From an uncultured Clostridia bacterium (lineage in GTDB: Bacteria > Bacillota > Clostridia > Christensenellales > Borkfalkiaceae): 41,541 nt of DNA. The position numbers were made by a program, and so were the translations under genes. The stretch lies in contig CALVIN010000005.1 of the NCBI GenBank assembly GCA_944330115.1, positions 1 through 41,541 on the forward strand, in the 5' to 3' direction. Within the stretch, counting starts at the first letter, position 1; each line of letters starts with the position of its first letter. Below, piece by piece: positions 1 to 10,937 of this stretch. The notes beneath the pieces were generated by a model. That model did not search any database. It was not told the origin of the DNA and saw only the letters and a list, made by a program, of their open reading frames with translations.

Positions 1-1695
<1,695 letters not shown>

Positions 1696-1966
1696 TTTCT
1701 TCCGCATACCTCTCGGCATGCGTTCTACTCGTCTTCAACTTACAAAAATTCTACAACTTTAACTCGACTAATTTCAATCACAGTATCGAGACTAAACAAA
1801 ATTGCTCGCTCTTTACTCGTATTAACCAAAATCAATCTGTAAATTGCCTTTTGTACTTGTTCTTTTCTTATTCTATGCAGTTGTCAATCTTCGCTTAACC
1901 TGCTAAAGCAGGCGGTTTTGTCTTTCTCCGAGAGAAAAACTATGCTGTCGTTCAGACAGCTTTTAT
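1696..1966 (-). other. 23S leader with three hairpins
   Basis: This is the roughly 270-nt transcribed leader between the promoter and the 23S 5' end. In transcript order it holds three hairpins: GCTGTC/GACAGC (1944-1960), TTTCTC/GAGAAA (1923-1937) and CCTGC/GCAGG (1899-1912). Then comes TTGACAACTGCATAGAA (1871-1887), which resembles the TTGAAAACTG-type motif found in Firmicute 16S-23S spacers. No tRNA is visible. The motif suggests that an ordinary spacer was retained while the 16S was lost or moved. The hairpins are read directly from the sequence; a role in antitermination or processing is inferred. Confidence 0.6.
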
Positions 1967-1995
1967 ATGATATCAAAAGGCTTGGAATAAGTCAA
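1967..1995 (-). promoter_or_regulatory. sigma-A-type promoter for the 23S gene
   Basis: On the minus strand, TTGACT, a 17-bp spacer and TATCAT sit about 270 bp upstream of the 23S 5' end. The spacing is ideal, with one mismatch in each hexamer. It is the only good sigma-A promoter I found in this intergenic stretch, and it indicates that the 23S is transcribed on its own. Confidence 0.65.
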
Positions 1996-2202
1996 GCGAA
2001 TTTTTAAAAAATTTTGCGCTTTTTTATATTTTTTTATACATTTTAAAAGAGGCGCTTATATTTAGTATTTGCGCAAACGCGCGGCACAAAATGCAGTACC
2101 GCGCCCGCGCGGCCGCCTGCGCCTGCCTATATATATTATATATTATGGTATTGCAAATTTTAAGGCGCGCCGCAAAACGGGCGGCCGTTTAACGCGCCCC
2201 AT

Positions 2203-2622
2203 TCAAGCGCCAGCCGAGGAAAAGTACTGCACCAGGCGGTACAATATCTCCCTGTCGGCAATGCCGGCTATGGGCGCGAGGGGAAACTGGCCGTCGTTTG
2301 CCCCCTCGGCTATGTCGCCGTTTTCGCAGTTATCATGCGACGCACCGCCGGCTTGCGCGCCCTCCTCTTCGCCCGCCGAAGGGGGCGTATTGGCAGTTTG
2401 GAAGCCGCCGAATGGCTTTTCTGCGTCCTGCGCTCCCTTGCCGCCCTTTTCGCCGCCCGCGCCGTTTTTGAACGCCGAGAGGACGGAATTTATCTCCTCC
2501 GCCTCCTTTAACACATTTTTGATGTCCTCGCCGCCGACCGACTGCAGCAGGGGGCCGAACTCCTTTAACAGTTTGCCGTTGCCGCCATATAAAAGCAGCA
2601 CGAGCATGAGTAGCAGTTGCAT
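2203..2622 (-). CDS. small hypothetical protein with hydrophobic N-terminus
   Basis: The 139-aa product is not recognised. Its N-terminus is strongly hydrophobic (LLLMLVLLLY), followed by a helical segment (residues about 17-50, GKLLKEFGPLLQSVGG...). A low-complexity Gly/Ala/Glu-rich middle follows, and then a C-terminal block (PIAGIADREILYRLVQYFSS). The two conserved-looking ends joined by a variable linker suggest a real protein rather than an antisense shadow; the overlapping plus-strand frame is compositionally random. The gene is divergent from the gene at 2677, with start codons 54 bp apart, so the two probably share control. Its SD is weak (GCGGCGG). It may be membrane-anchored. The exact start is uncertain. 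Confidence 0.6.
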   Translation of the reverse strand: MQLLLMLVLLLYGGNGKLLKEFGPLLQSVGGEDIKNVLKEAEEINSVLSAFKNGAGGEKGGKGAQDAEKPFGGFQTANTPPSAGEEEGAQAGGASHDNCENGDIAEGANDGQFPLAPIAGIADREILYRLVQYFSSAGA

Positions 2623-2676
2623 AAATTTTTACCGCCGCATAAATTATTATTACTGATATTATATGCGGAGGACGGC

Positions 2677-3000
2677 GTGAAAGATTTTAAAAGTTTTTAT
2701 GAACAGAACGGAAGGGACAAAAAGGGCGGCAAGGGCGAAGGCAATACGGGCGCCGCGCAGAACGGCGACTTTGAAAACGACAAGGGCGTGAACCTGATTA
2801 AGAGCGTGGCGAGCTCGATGCAGGGCAGGAGCCAGAGCGACATTATGCGCGCGATAATAGACGAGGCCGAGCGCGGCAAGCGCGAAGGTACGCTGACCAA
2901 CGCCGACCTCGACAACTTTTACGCCCTGATGGCGCCCACGCTGGACGGCTTTAAAAAGCAGAAATTAAAAAGCATTATAGCGCGGCTGAAGAGAATTTAA
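2677..3000 (+). CDS. small hypothetical protein (GTG start)
   Basis: The 107-aa product is not recognised. The GTG at 2677 is chosen because GCGGAGG lies 5 nt upstream, while an in-frame ATG further up has no SD and would overlap the divergent gene. After a charged, Gly/Lys-rich N-terminal part comes a compact helical domain (residues about 40-107: IKSVASSMQGRSQSDIMRAI, then an AERGKREGTLTNADLDNFYA stretch, ending LKSIIARLKRI). A possible promoter, TTGCAT-N17-TAAATT (2617-2645), overlaps the start codon of the divergent gene. The paired arrangement suggests related functions. No enzyme motif is visible. Confidence 0.65.
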   Translation: MKDFKSFYEQNGRDKKGGKGEGNTGAAQNGDFENDKGVNLIKSVASSMQGRSQSDIMRAIIDEAERGKREGTLTNADLDNFYALMAPTLDGFKKQKLKSIIARLKRI

Positions 3001-3063
3001 CGGCAGCCCGCGCGGCGCTCCCCCCCACCGCGCCTTGCGCCAAAATACGGCCGCAAAATGATT

Positions 3064-4185
3064 TCAGCCGTTTGAAACGGACTTTACGGCAGTGATGAAA
3101 AGCTCTATCTCGCGCTCGGAGTTGAAGGGCGAGAGGGAGGCGCGCACCAGGCCGTGTTCGCTTGTGCCGAGGGCCTCGTGCATGAGGGGCGCACAATGCA
3201 GCCCGCCGCGCACGCAGACGGAGAATTCCTCCGAAAGGCGGCAGGCCGCCTGCTCGGAGCCCACTCCCTCTATTGCAAAGGCGGCTATGCCGAAGTAGTT
3301 GGGGCGGGAATATGCCCTTACTTTTGGCAGCGTATTCAGCCCCTCGTGCAGCAGGCGCGTGAGGTGAAAGAGCTTGTCGCGCTCCTCGTTGAAGTGCGAC
3401 TTTAAGTAGAGCACGCCCTCGGCAAGGGAGATTATGGCGGGGTAGTTGACCGTGCCGCACTCCAGCCTGTCGGGGTAGAACTCGGGCATGGCGAGGTTGA
3501 AACTTTCGCTGCCCGTGCCGCCGTACATTACGGGCAGGGGATCGAGCCGCTCGGAAAAGAGCAGCGCGCCGCTGCCCTGGATGCCATACATGCCCTTGTG
3601 CCCCGCCACGGCGAGGGCGTCGATGCCGCACTCCTTCATGTTTATGGCGACGTGCCCGCACGCCTGGGCGCCGTCGCAGATGAGCAGCGTGCGCGGGGGT
3701 ATGGCCGAGCGCAGTTTTTGTATGCAGGGTGAGGCGCCCGTTACGTTTGAAGCGAGCGTTACCACCACCGCGCGAGTATCGGCGCGCACCATGGAGGCTA
3801 TGGCGGCGATATCTATATCCCCGCCCGGCGAGAGGGGCGCGAGCTCCACCTTTACCCCGCAGTCCTCGAGGTGCTGCAGCGGGCGGAGGACGGAGTTATG
3901 CTCGGCAAATGTGGTGACCACCTTGTCGCCCGGGCGGAGCACGCCCAAAAGGGCGATGTTGAGCGCCTCGGTGCAATTTTTGGTGAATATCGTGCGGTCG
4001 CACGAATAGCCGCCGAAAAATTCTGCGAGCTGCCTGCGGCAGGCGTGGACGCGCTCGGAGCAGGCAACCGACAGCCTGTGCCCGCTGCGCCCGGGATTTG
4101 CGCATACTTTTAATGCGGCGCTCACCGCCGAGAGCACGCTCTGCGGCTTGAACCCGCCCGTGGCGGCGTTATCGAAGTAGATCAT
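3064..4185 (-). CDS. cysteine desulfurase family protein (class-V aminotransferase)
   Basis: A 373-aa PLP enzyme. The N-terminus YFDNAATGG is the typical class-V start, TKNCTEALN is the phosphate-binding region, ICDGAQACG holds the PLP-binding Asp, and AVAGHKGMYG contains the Schiff-base lysine. The loop VRGGLHCAPLMHEALGT carries the catalytic cysteine that takes sulfur (or selenium) from the substrate. The motif set fits the NifS-like subgroup that neighbours selenium-use genes rather than housekeeping IscS/SufS. Immediately divergent is a DUF3343 gene encoding a small Se/S-carrier-like protein, which supports a role in sulfur or selenium delivery. GGGGG lies 5 nt before the ATG. No scaffold gene (iscU/sufU) is adjacent. 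Confidence 0.88.
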   Translation of the reverse strand: MIYFDNAATGGFKPQSVLSAVSAALKVCANPGRSGHRLSVACSERVHACRRQLAEFFGGYSCDRTIFTKNCTEALNIALLGVLRPGDKVVTTFAEHNSVLRPLQHLEDCGVKVELAPLSPGGDIDIAAIASMVRADTRAVVVTLASNVTGASPCIQKLRSAIPPRTLLICDGAQACGHVAINMKECGIDALAVAGHKGMYGIQGSGALLFSERLDPLPVMYGGTGSESFNLAMPEFYPDRLECGTVNYPAIISLAEGVLYLKSHFNEERDKLFHLTRLLHEGLNTLPKVRAYSRPNYFGIAAFAIEGVGSEQAACRLSEEFSVCVRGGLHCAPLMHEALGTSEHGLVRASLSPFNSEREIELFITAVKSVSNG

Positions 4186-4304
4186 ATGATACCCCCTTTA
4201 TTTGATGATACATAGACATGCGGCGGACGGCTTGTACGCGCGCCGCGGCATACTCTATATGATAATTTATACGGTTATATAATATACGAGAGAAGGAAGG
4301 GAAT

Positions 4305-4556
4305 ATGACGGAAATTTTGGCGGTTTTTCGCTCGCGGACGCAGGCGTTAGAGTGCAAAGACAGACTGCGCGCGTGCGGCGTGCCCGCAGAGGTGACGGCG
4401 ACGCCTTCGGAACTTAAGATAGGGTGCGGCTTTTCGGTAAAGTTTCCGCAGGCGGCGCTGGGCAGGGCGAGGCATATAGCGGCGGGCGGGAGCTCGTTCT
4501 ACGGGCTGTATGCAATAGTGCGCGGCGCGGGCGGATACTTTTACAGGCGATTATAG
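4305..4556 (+). CDS. DUF3343 / putative Se/S carrier-like protein
   Basis: An 83-aa protein that starts with a beta-strand (TEILAVFRSRTQAL) and has a conserved-looking cysteine in IGCGFSVKF at about residue 43. This matches the DUF3343 family, proposed to be a small carrier of selenium or sulfur and often found beside cysteine desulfurase-like genes. GAAGGAAGGG directly precedes the ATG. A TATAAT lies in the 119-bp divergent region, but I see no good -35. The divergent aminotransferase would be its natural partner. The carrier role comes from family context; the sequence shows only the fold-sized domain and the Cys. Confidence 0.75.
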   Translation: MTEILAVFRSRTQALECKDRLRACGVPAEVTATPSELKIGCGFSVKFPQAALGRARHIAAGGSSFYGLYAIVRGAGGYFYRRL

Positions 4557-4675
4557 CGCCGCAAGGCGGCGCAGTGCGGCGCGCGCCCGCATCTTTGCGC
4601 GCTCCGCACTAAAAAATAAAGTAAAATACGGCGCCGAAGTTGCGCCGCGGGCAAAAAAGTGATAAAATTTTTGGT

Positions 4676-5320
4676 ATGGACAACGATACCAAACAAAAGA
4701 TATTGGACGAGCTTGCAAGGCTGTACCCCGACGCAAGGCCCGCGCTGCAATACAAGACGCCCTATGAGCTGCTGGTGGCAGTCATACTTTCGGCGCAGTG
4801 CACCGACGAGCGCGTGAACAAGGTGACGGAAGTGCTGTTCAAAGAGCACGACACGCCCGAAAAGATGCTCGCCCTTTCGCAGGAGGAGCTGGAGAAATAC
4901 ATATACTCCTGCGGGTTTTACCGCAACAAGGCGGCACACATACTTTCGGCCAGCCGCGACATAGTGGAAAAGTTCGGCGGGGAGGTGCCGAGCGAGCACG
5001 AGCAGCTTAATAAACTTGCCGGCGTGGGGCAAAAGACTGCCAACGTTGTGTATGCCGTGGCATTCGGCGGCGACGCCATAGCCGTGGACACGCACGTTTT
5101 CCGCGTTTCGAACAGGCTGGGGCTGGCGCACGCAAAGACGCCCGAAAAGACGGAATTGCAGCTAAACGAGGCCATACCCAAGGACGAATGGTCGAAGGCG
5201 CACCACTGGCTGATATACCACGGCAGGCGGGTGTGCCACTCGCAGAAGCCCGACTGCGTGAACTGCACCTTAAAAAGTTGGTGCGAGTTCTACGCGCAGA
5301 CCGCGCCCAAAAATAAATGA
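4676..5320 (+). CDS. nth: endonuclease III (DNA glycosylase/AP lyase)
   Basis: A 214-aa protein, close to E. coli Nth (211 aa). It removes oxidised pyrimidines and nicks abasic sites in base-excision repair. The helix-hairpin-helix LAGVGQKTANVV carries the catalytic lysine, VDTHVFRVSNRLGL carries the catalytic aspartate, and the C-terminal C-x6-C-x2-C-x5-C (from CHSQKPDC) binds a 4Fe-4S cluster. The ATG at 4676 is chosen because it gives the usual length; an in-frame TTG at 4640 would add 12 residues. There is no clear SD. A perfect 7-bp inverted repeat (TTGGTAT 4671-4677, ATACCAA 4686-4692) encloses the start codon and could form a hairpin in the mRNA. Confidence 0.95.
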   Translation: MDNDTKQKILDELARLYPDARPALQYKTPYELLVAVILSAQCTDERVNKVTEVLFKEHDTPEKMLALSQEELEKYIYSCGFYRNKAAHILSASRDIVEKFGGEVPSEHEQLNKLAGVGQKTANVVYAVAFGGDAIAVDTHVFRVSNRLGLAHAKTPEKTELQLNEAIPKDEWSKAHHWLIYHGRRVCHSQKPDCVNCTLKSWCEFYAQTAPKNK

Positions 5321-5421
5321 CAATTTATATTTGCATTATTTGCAATTTTCGGCAAAATTAAGTTAAGATAACTTTGCATTTGCAATATAAGTAAAAAATG
5401 CGCTTTTTAAAATGAAAAAGA

Positions 5422-5452
5422 GGCCGCCCGCGCAAGTTTTGCGCGGGCGGCC
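5422..5452 (-). terminator. intrinsic terminator of luxS (possibly bidirectional)
   Basis: A GC-rich inverted repeat, GGCCGCCCGCGCAA paired with its complement around a 3-nt core, is followed on the minus strand by TCTTTTTCATTTT. It lies between the convergent nth and luxS genes. The plus-strand exit has no clean T tract. Confidence 0.85.
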
Positions 5453-5488
5453 ATTCTGTTCAATAAAATATGCTTATCTTATAACGCA

Positions 5489-5974
5489 TCACACGGGATA
5501 GGTAAAGCGCTTTGCGTCTTTAAGCTCGGTGAGATAGCGCGAGATGTAGTACTTTGCCGTATCGAGGTTCTGCTCGCGCCAGTTGCCGCACTCCTCCGCC
5601 CTTGCGCCGGGGATATCGCCCTCGAAGTTTATGATAAAGGAGCACATGTCGCACACGAGTTCATACACGTCCTCAGGCGAGAGCCTGCCGAACATTAAAA
5701 GGTAACAGCCCGTGCGGCAGCCCATGGGGCCGAAATACACCACCTCGCTTTTGCGGGCGCTGTTGCGAAGGAAAGTTGCGCCGAGGTGCTCTATCGTATG
5801 GAGGGCGGGCACGTCGACGGGCGGCTCGCGGTTGGGCGCGGTGATGCGCATATCGAACGTGGAGACGACGGCTTCGCCCTGCTCGTCCACGCGCGAAAGG
5901 TACAGTCCGGGCAGCAGCTTTAAGTGGTTTACCGTAAAACTTGCTATCTTTTGCATATCAGCCTTATTTTGCAT
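5489..5974 (-). CDS. luxS: S-ribosylhomocysteine lyase (AI-2 synthase)
   Basis: A 161-aa protein. LuxS cleaves S-ribosylhomocysteine to homocysteine and DPD, the AI-2 precursor, in the activated methyl cycle. The metal-site motif HTIEH (residues 59-63), the catalytic-Cys motif GPMGCRTGC (Cys86) and the third metal ligand in EECGNW are all present. The start at 5974 has AGCGAGG five nt upstream. A second in-frame ATG at 5956 is possible, but longer forms would run into the tuf terminator hairpin. That terminator ends only about 16 bp before the start codon, leaving no room for a separate promoter. luxS is therefore expressed by read-through from tuf or from a promoter inside tuf. Confidence 0.95.
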   Translation of the reverse strand: MQNKADMQKIASFTVNHLKLLPGLYLSRVDEQGEAVVSTFDMRITAPNREPPVDVPALHTIEHLGATFLRNSARKSEVVYFGPMGCRTGCYLLMFGRLSPEDVYELVCDMCSFIINFEGDIPGARAEECGNWREQNLDTAKYYISRYLTELKDAKRFTYPV

Positions 5975-5990
5975 ATCTGCCTCGCTTAAA

Positions 5991-6019
5991 AAGCCGATCG
6001 GCAAAATGCCGACCGGCTT
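5991..6019 (-). terminator. tuf terminator / luxS attenuator
   Basis: A 13-bp stem (one G-U pair) around a 3-nt loop: AAGCCGATCGGCA at 5991-6003 pairs with 6007-6019. On the minus strand it is followed by TTTTT and then directly by the luxS SD. Its position makes it both the end of tuf and a gate on luxS. Confidence 0.85.
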
Positions 6020-6053
6020 TACATTTTTGTTTAAACTTTGAGCCGCTGCGAAA

Positions 6054-7274
<1,221 letters not shown>

Positions 7275-7395
7275 TTCTTGTTTTCTCCTTTAAATATTAT
7301 TTAAACGATAACTTTTGCCCGTTTTGCGGGCGACGCAGCTATCTATCATTTCAATTTGCTGCAAAACTTTGTAACTATTTTAAGTCACATTAAAC

Positions 7396-7424
7396 ATTAT
7401 ATATTAAAAATTTTAAAATTACAA
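7396..7424 (-). promoter_or_regulatory. tuf promoter
   Basis: On the minus strand, TTGTAA, 17 bp and TATAAT lie about 120 bp upstream of tuf, downstream of the fusA terminator. A small CCCGC/GCGGG hairpin sits in the leader (about 7317-7331). This lets tuf be expressed separately from rpsL-rpsG-fusA. Confidence 0.7.
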
Positions 7425-7458
7425 TCAAAAAGAGCTTGTATTTAAAAAATTTTTATGC

Positions 7459-7482
7459 GTACGCCGCCGCACGGCGGCGTAC
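7459..7482 (-). terminator. terminator at the end of rpsL-rpsG-fusA
   Basis: A perfect 11-bp inverted repeat (GTACGCCGCCG, 2-nt centre) lies 11 bp after the fusA stop. On the minus strand it is followed by GCATAAAAATTTTTT, so the T tract is displaced by about nine nt. Termination may be partial. Confidence 0.6.
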
Positions 7483-7493
7483 GGGAAATATTT

Positions 7494-9602
7494 TTAGTTA
7501 TTGCGCTTTGCGCGCTCGCCTATTACCTTTTCGGCAACGCTCTTAGGTACCTCGGCGTAGTGGTCGAACTGCATAGTGAACTGACCGCGGCCCTGGGTGC
7601 GCGAACGGAGATCGGTCGCGTAGCCGAACATTTCCGAAAGGGGAACTTCGGCGTCGACTACCTTTGCGCCCGCACGGTCGTCGGTGGAGACTATCGTGCC
7701 GCGGCGGGAGGTCACGTTGCCCATGATATCGCCGAAGTAGTCGTCGGGGGTTATTACCTCTACCTTCATGATGGGCTCGAGGAGTACGGGCTTGGCCTTT
7801 TCCATGCCGTTTTTGAATGCCATGGAGCCGGCGATCTGGAATGCCATTTCGGAGGAGTCTACCTCGTGGTAGCTGCCGTCGTAAACCTGAACCTTGAAGT
7901 CAACCACTTCATAGCCTGCAAGGAAGCCGTTTTTGGCCGCGCCCTGAATACCCTTGTCGATAGCGGGGATATATTCCTTGGGAATAGAGCCGCCGACGGT
8001 GAGGTCTTCGAACACATAGCCCGAACCGGGTTCGCCGGGGATGAGGTGGATCTTGCAGTGACCGTACTGGCCCTTGCCGCCCGACTGCCTCTTGTAGAGG
8101 CCCTCGGCATCGACTGCCTGCTTGATGGTCTCGCGATAGGCAACCTGGGGAGCACCTACGTTTGCCTCTACCTTGAATTCGCGGAGGAGCCTGTCGACTA
8201 TTATGTCGAGGTGAAGCTCGCCCATGCCGGCGATTATCGTCTGGCCGGTCTCCTGATCGGTGTAGGTCTTGAAGGTGGGGTCTTCCTCTGCGAGCTTTAT
8301 AAGGGCCATCGTCATCTTCTCCTGGCCGGCCTTGGTCTTGGGCTCGATGGAGAGCTGGATAACGGGGTCGGAGAAGGTCATCTGCTCGAGTACGATGGGA
8401 TGAGCTTCGTCGCAGAGCGTGTCGCCGGTGGTCGTGTCTTTAAGGCCGACTATGGCGCAGATATCGCCCGAGTAAACCTTGGGTATTTCGGTACGGGTGT
8501 TGGCGTGCATCTGAACGAGACGGCCAACCCTCTCCCTCTTGCCCTTGGTGGAGTTATATACATAGGAGCCGCTCTCGAGCACGCCCGAGTAAGCTCTGAA
8601 GTATGCCAGCCTGCCGACGAAGGGGTCGGTAGCTATCTTGAATGCAAGGCCGGAGAAAGGTTCGTTGTCGTCGGTCTTGCGCTCTTCCTCTTCGCCCGTC
8701 TTGGGGTTGATGCCCTTTACGTGGTCGACGTCGACGGGGGAGGGAAGGAAGTCGATAACGGCGTCGAGAAGCATCTGAACGCCCTTGTTCTTGTAGGAGG
8801 AACCGCAGAGCACGGGGCAGCACTTCATGGCTATGGTTGCCTTGCGAAGGCCCTTTCTTATCTCGTCGGGGGTGAGCTCCATGGTGTCTAAGAACTTCTC
8901 CATGAGCTCGTCGTCGCCCTCGGCAGCCGCCTCCATGACCTTCATGTGCATCTCTTCGGCCTCGGCCTGCATGTCTGCGGGGATCTCGTCCTTATGATAC
9001 TGCTTGCCGTCGTCGGAATCGTATATCTCGGCGTTCATCTCGATGAGGTCAACTATGCCGCGGAAGGTAGCTTCCTTGCCGATGGGCAGCTCGATGGGAA
9101 CGGGGTTGGCCGAAAGCCTCTCCCTCATCATCCTTACGGCGCGCTCGAAGTTTGCGCCGTTGATGTCCATCTTGTTGACGTATGCGATGCGGGGTACCTT
9201 GTACTTATCGGCCTGGCGCCAAACGGTCTCCGACTGGGGCTCAACGCCGCCCTTTGCGCAGAAAGTTGCGATGGCGCCGTCGAGTACGCGGAGCGAACGC
9301 TCTACCTCTACGGTGAAGTCAACGTGGCCCGGGGTATCGATGATGTTGATGCGGCACTCGTCGGCCTTGGTCTTGCCGGAGCGGATCCAGTGGCAGGTGG
9401 TTGCGGCGGAAGTAATGGTTATGCCGCGCTCCTGCTCCTGCACCATCCAGTCCATAGTGGCGGTACCGTCGTGCGTTTCGCCGATCTTATGATTGATGCC
9501 GGTATAATAAAGTATACGCTCGGTGGTGGTAGTCTTGCCGGCGTCGATGTGCGCCATTATACCGATGTTGCGGGTGTGCAATAAGTCGTATTCTCTTGCC
9601 AT
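7494..9602 (-). CDS. fusA: translation elongation factor G
   Basis: A 702-aa EF-G, the GTPase that drives ribosomal translocation and, with RRF, recycling. The P-loop [15 protein letters not shown] is at residues 17-31, with G2 [13 protein letters not shown]3 DTPGHVDF and G4 YVNKMD. Domains II-V follow, including the domain IV region [10 protein letters not shown] and the C-terminal SRRGTI. Length is within the usual 690-705 aa range. An SD (CGGAG) lies 5-10 nt upstream of the ATG. It sits 18 bp downstream of rpsG in the same operon. EF-G lacks the features of the tetracycline-protection TetM group. Confidence 0.98.
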   Translation of the reverse strand: MAREYDLLHTRNIGIMAHIDAGKTTTTERILYYTGINHKIGETHDGTATMDWMVQEQERGITITSAATTCHWIRSGKTKADECRINIIDTPGHVDFTVEVERSLRVLDGAIATFCAKGGVEPQSETVWRQADKYKVPRIAYVNKMDINGANFERAVRMMRERLSANPVPIELPIGKEATFRGIVDLIEMNAEIYDSDDGKQYHKDEIPADMQAEAEEMHMKVMEAAAEGDDELMEKFLDTMELTPDEIRKGLRKATIAMKCCPVLCGSSYKNKGVQMLLDAVIDFLPSPVDVDHVKGINPKTGEEEERKTDDNEPFSGLAFKIATDPFVGRLAYFRAYSGVLESGSYVYNSTKGKRERVGRLVQMHANTRTEIPKVYSGDICAIVGLKDTTTGDTLCDEAHPIVLEQMTFSDPVIQLSIEPKTKAGQEKMTMALIKLAEEDPTFKTYTDQETGQTIIAGMGELHLDIIVDRLLREFKVEANVGAPQVAYRETIKQAVDAEGLYKRQSGGKGQYGHCKIHLIPGEPGSGYVFEDLTVGGSIPKEYIPAIDKGIQGAAKNGFLAGYEVVDFKVQVYDGSYHEVDSSEMAFQIAGSMAFKNGMEKAKPVLLEPIMKVEVITPDDYFGDIMGNVTSRRGTIVSTDDRAGAKVVDAEVPLSEMFGYATDLRSRTQGRGQFTMQFDHYAEVPKSVAEKVIGERAKRNN

Positions 9603-9620
9603 ATTCTACTCCGGTAAAAC

Positions 9621-10091
9621 TCAGAATCTGAAGTGCGCGAACGCCTTGTTGGCCTCCGCCATTCTGTGGGTGTCTTCCTTCTTCTTCACGGTGCCGCCGG
9701 TGTTGTTGAATGCGTCCATAAGCTCGGCCGCGAGCTTTGCGCTCATGCCGCGCTCGGAGCGCTTGCGGGTGTTTATCACCAGCCAGCGGATGGCGAGCGT
9801 CTGCCTTCTTTCGGGCCTGATTTCCATGGGCACCTGGTAGTTGGCGCCGCCTACGCGCCTTGCCTTTACTTCCAATACGGGCATGATGTTGTTCATGGCC
9901 TGATTGAATATATCCATTGCGTCCTGTCCGAGTTTTTCAGACATAATTTTGAACGCGTCATAAACTATGTTCTGCGCCGTTCCCTTATTGCCGTCGTACA
10001 TTATCTGGTTGATGAGCTTGGTCACAACCTTGGAATTATACACGGGATCGGGCAGCACGTCCCTCTTGGGGACGTTACCTCTTCTGGGCAT
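9621..10091 (-). CDS. rpsG: 30S ribosomal protein S7
   Basis: A 156-aa S7, the standard length. It nucleates assembly of the 16S 3' domain and contacts the E site. The N-terminus [16 protein letters not shown], the central [10 protein letters not shown] and the segment [12 protein letters not shown] are diagnostic. AAAAGGAG lies about 9 nt before the ATG. It is unusual in being separated from rpsL by 235 bp; in most str operons the gap is short or carries the S7 autoregulation site. Confidence 0.98.
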   Translation of the reverse strand: MPRRGNVPKRDVLPDPVYNSKVVTKLINQIMYDGNKGTAQNIVYDAFKIMSEKLGQDAMDIFNQAMNNIMPVLEVKARRVGGANYQVPMEIRPERRQTLAIRWLVINTRKRSERGMSAKLAAELMDAFNNTGGTVKKKEDTHRMAEANKAFAHFRF

Positions 10092-10326
10092 AACTTTTTC
10101 TCCTTTTATTTTATTTTTGTGGGGGTAGGCCTCATTTAACCGCTTCGGGCCATGTGAGGTCTCAAATAAGCTGTCGCTTGCCGCCTTGCGGTAGCGATCC
10201 TTCTCCGCCCGTATACCATATATATAAAATATATAACGGCACGCGGCGAATACTGCCTACTTTTATCGGGTAAAGGGAAGATATATTCCGAAAACAAGTA
10301 GGGGGTTATATTAAATTAAGCTTAAA
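10092..10326 (-). other. rpsL-rpsG intercistronic spacer with stem-loops
   Basis: A 235-bp gap inside the str operon with no convincing coding potential. On the minus strand there is a possible long-range pair, CCTACTT...AAGTAGG (about 10260-10310). Close to rpsG there is a stem with outer arms TCGCT/AGCGA and inner arms CCGC/GCGG (10174-10197). In E. coli the S12-S7 intercistronic region is the S7 translational repressor site. The position suggests the same here, but I cannot show homology. No good sigma-A promoter is visible. Confidence 0.4.
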
Positions 10327-10701
10327 TTACGCCTTGGGCTTTTTAGCGCCGTAGCGGGAACGGGCCTGCTTGCGCTTTGCAACGCCGGCCGTATCGAGGG
10401 CGCCGCGCACGATGTGGTAACGAACGCCGGGCAGGTCTCTAACCCTGCCGCCACGAATGAGAACGGAAGAGTGCTCCTGAAGGTTGTGGCCTTCGCCGGG
10501 AATGTAAACGGTACCTTCCTGCTTGTTGGTAAGGCGCACCCTGGCGATCTTTCTTATTGCAGAGTTAGGCTTTTTGGGCGTAGTCGTGGTAACGGAAAGG
10601 CATACGCCGCGCTTCTGAGGGCAGTTGTCGAGTATGGGTGACTTCGACTTGTAAACCTGCTTCTCCCTGCCGTGCTTTATGAGCTGATTGATCGTAGGCA
10701 T
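10327..10701 (-). CDS. rpsL: 30S ribosomal protein S12
   Basis: A 124-aa S12 from the decoding centre. The N-terminus [14 protein letters not shown], the loop [10 protein letters not shown] with Lys43, and [12 protein letters not shown] are conserved. Residue 88, in [13 protein letters not shown], is Arg (codon 10438-10440) where E. coli and M. tuberculosis have Lys. K88R in M. tuberculosis rpsL is a classic streptomycin-resistance change, so the natural Arg may lower streptomycin sensitivity. GGAGG lies about 7 nt upstream of the ATG. First gene of the str operon, with a roughly 200-nt structured leader. Confidence 0.98.
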   Translation of the reverse strand: MPTINQLIKHGREKQVYKSKSPILDNCPQKRGVCLSVTTTTPKKPNSAIRKIARVRLTNKQEGTVYIPGEGHNLQEHSSVLIRGGRVRDLPGVRYHIVRGALDTAGVAKRKQARSRYGAKKPKA

Positions 10702-10804
10702 GTGAATTCCTCCTTGTTTTACTCGGCTTTTTGATAAGCCTGTGGAATATATCTTTAACCCGCGTCACCCCTTTAATGACCGCGGAGAAAAAGGCAAATT
10801 TGCA

Positions 10805-10882
10805 TTGCGCCGCACGGCGCAAAATATCGCCGCGCATGCGCGGCAAAAACACTGCTTTAAGGTCGTTATCTGCATAACGACC
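10805..10882 (-). promoter_or_regulatory. str operon leader with three perfect hairpins
   Basis: In transcript order: a 9-bp stem GGTCGTTAT/ATAACGACC with tetraloop GCAG (10861-10882), the 16-nt palindrome GCCGCGCATGCGCGGC (10829-10844), and TTGCGCCG/CGGCGCAA (10805-10822). All lie between the str promoter and rpsL. The first is followed by TTAAAGCAGTGTTTTT, which is not a clean terminator. They could control transcription or translation of rpsL-rpsG-fusA. The structures are plain in the sequence; the function is inferred. Confidence 0.6.
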
Positions 10883-10908
10883 CAAGTTAAACCATAACAG
10901 CAAGAGCT

Positions 10909-10937
10909 ATTTTAACAGACAGTGCGTGTTTTGTCAA
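10909..10937 (-). promoter_or_regulatory. str operon promoter
   Basis: TTGACA, a 17-bp spacer and TAAAAT on the minus strand, about 210 bp upstream of rpsL. The -35 is perfect and the -10 has one mismatch, as expected for a strong ribosomal-protein promoter. Confidence 0.85.

Noticed and set aside
1696-2000. Possible tRNA in the 23S leader.
   Set aside because: The three hairpins do not form a cloverleaf, and no T-loop (GTTCGA) or CCA-proximal stem is present.
2069-2656. 195-codon open frame on the plus strand opposite the small minus-strand gene.
   Set aside because: Its product is a random Pro/Ser/Ala mix without SD or domains; the minus frame has structured ends and a proper start.
5355-5390. 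Dyad AAGTTA-AGA-TAACTT and TTGCAT/TTGCAA repeats between nth and luxS.
   Set aside because: They lie between convergent genes, away from any start, so an operator role is unlikely; AT-rich chance symmetry is the simpler explanation.
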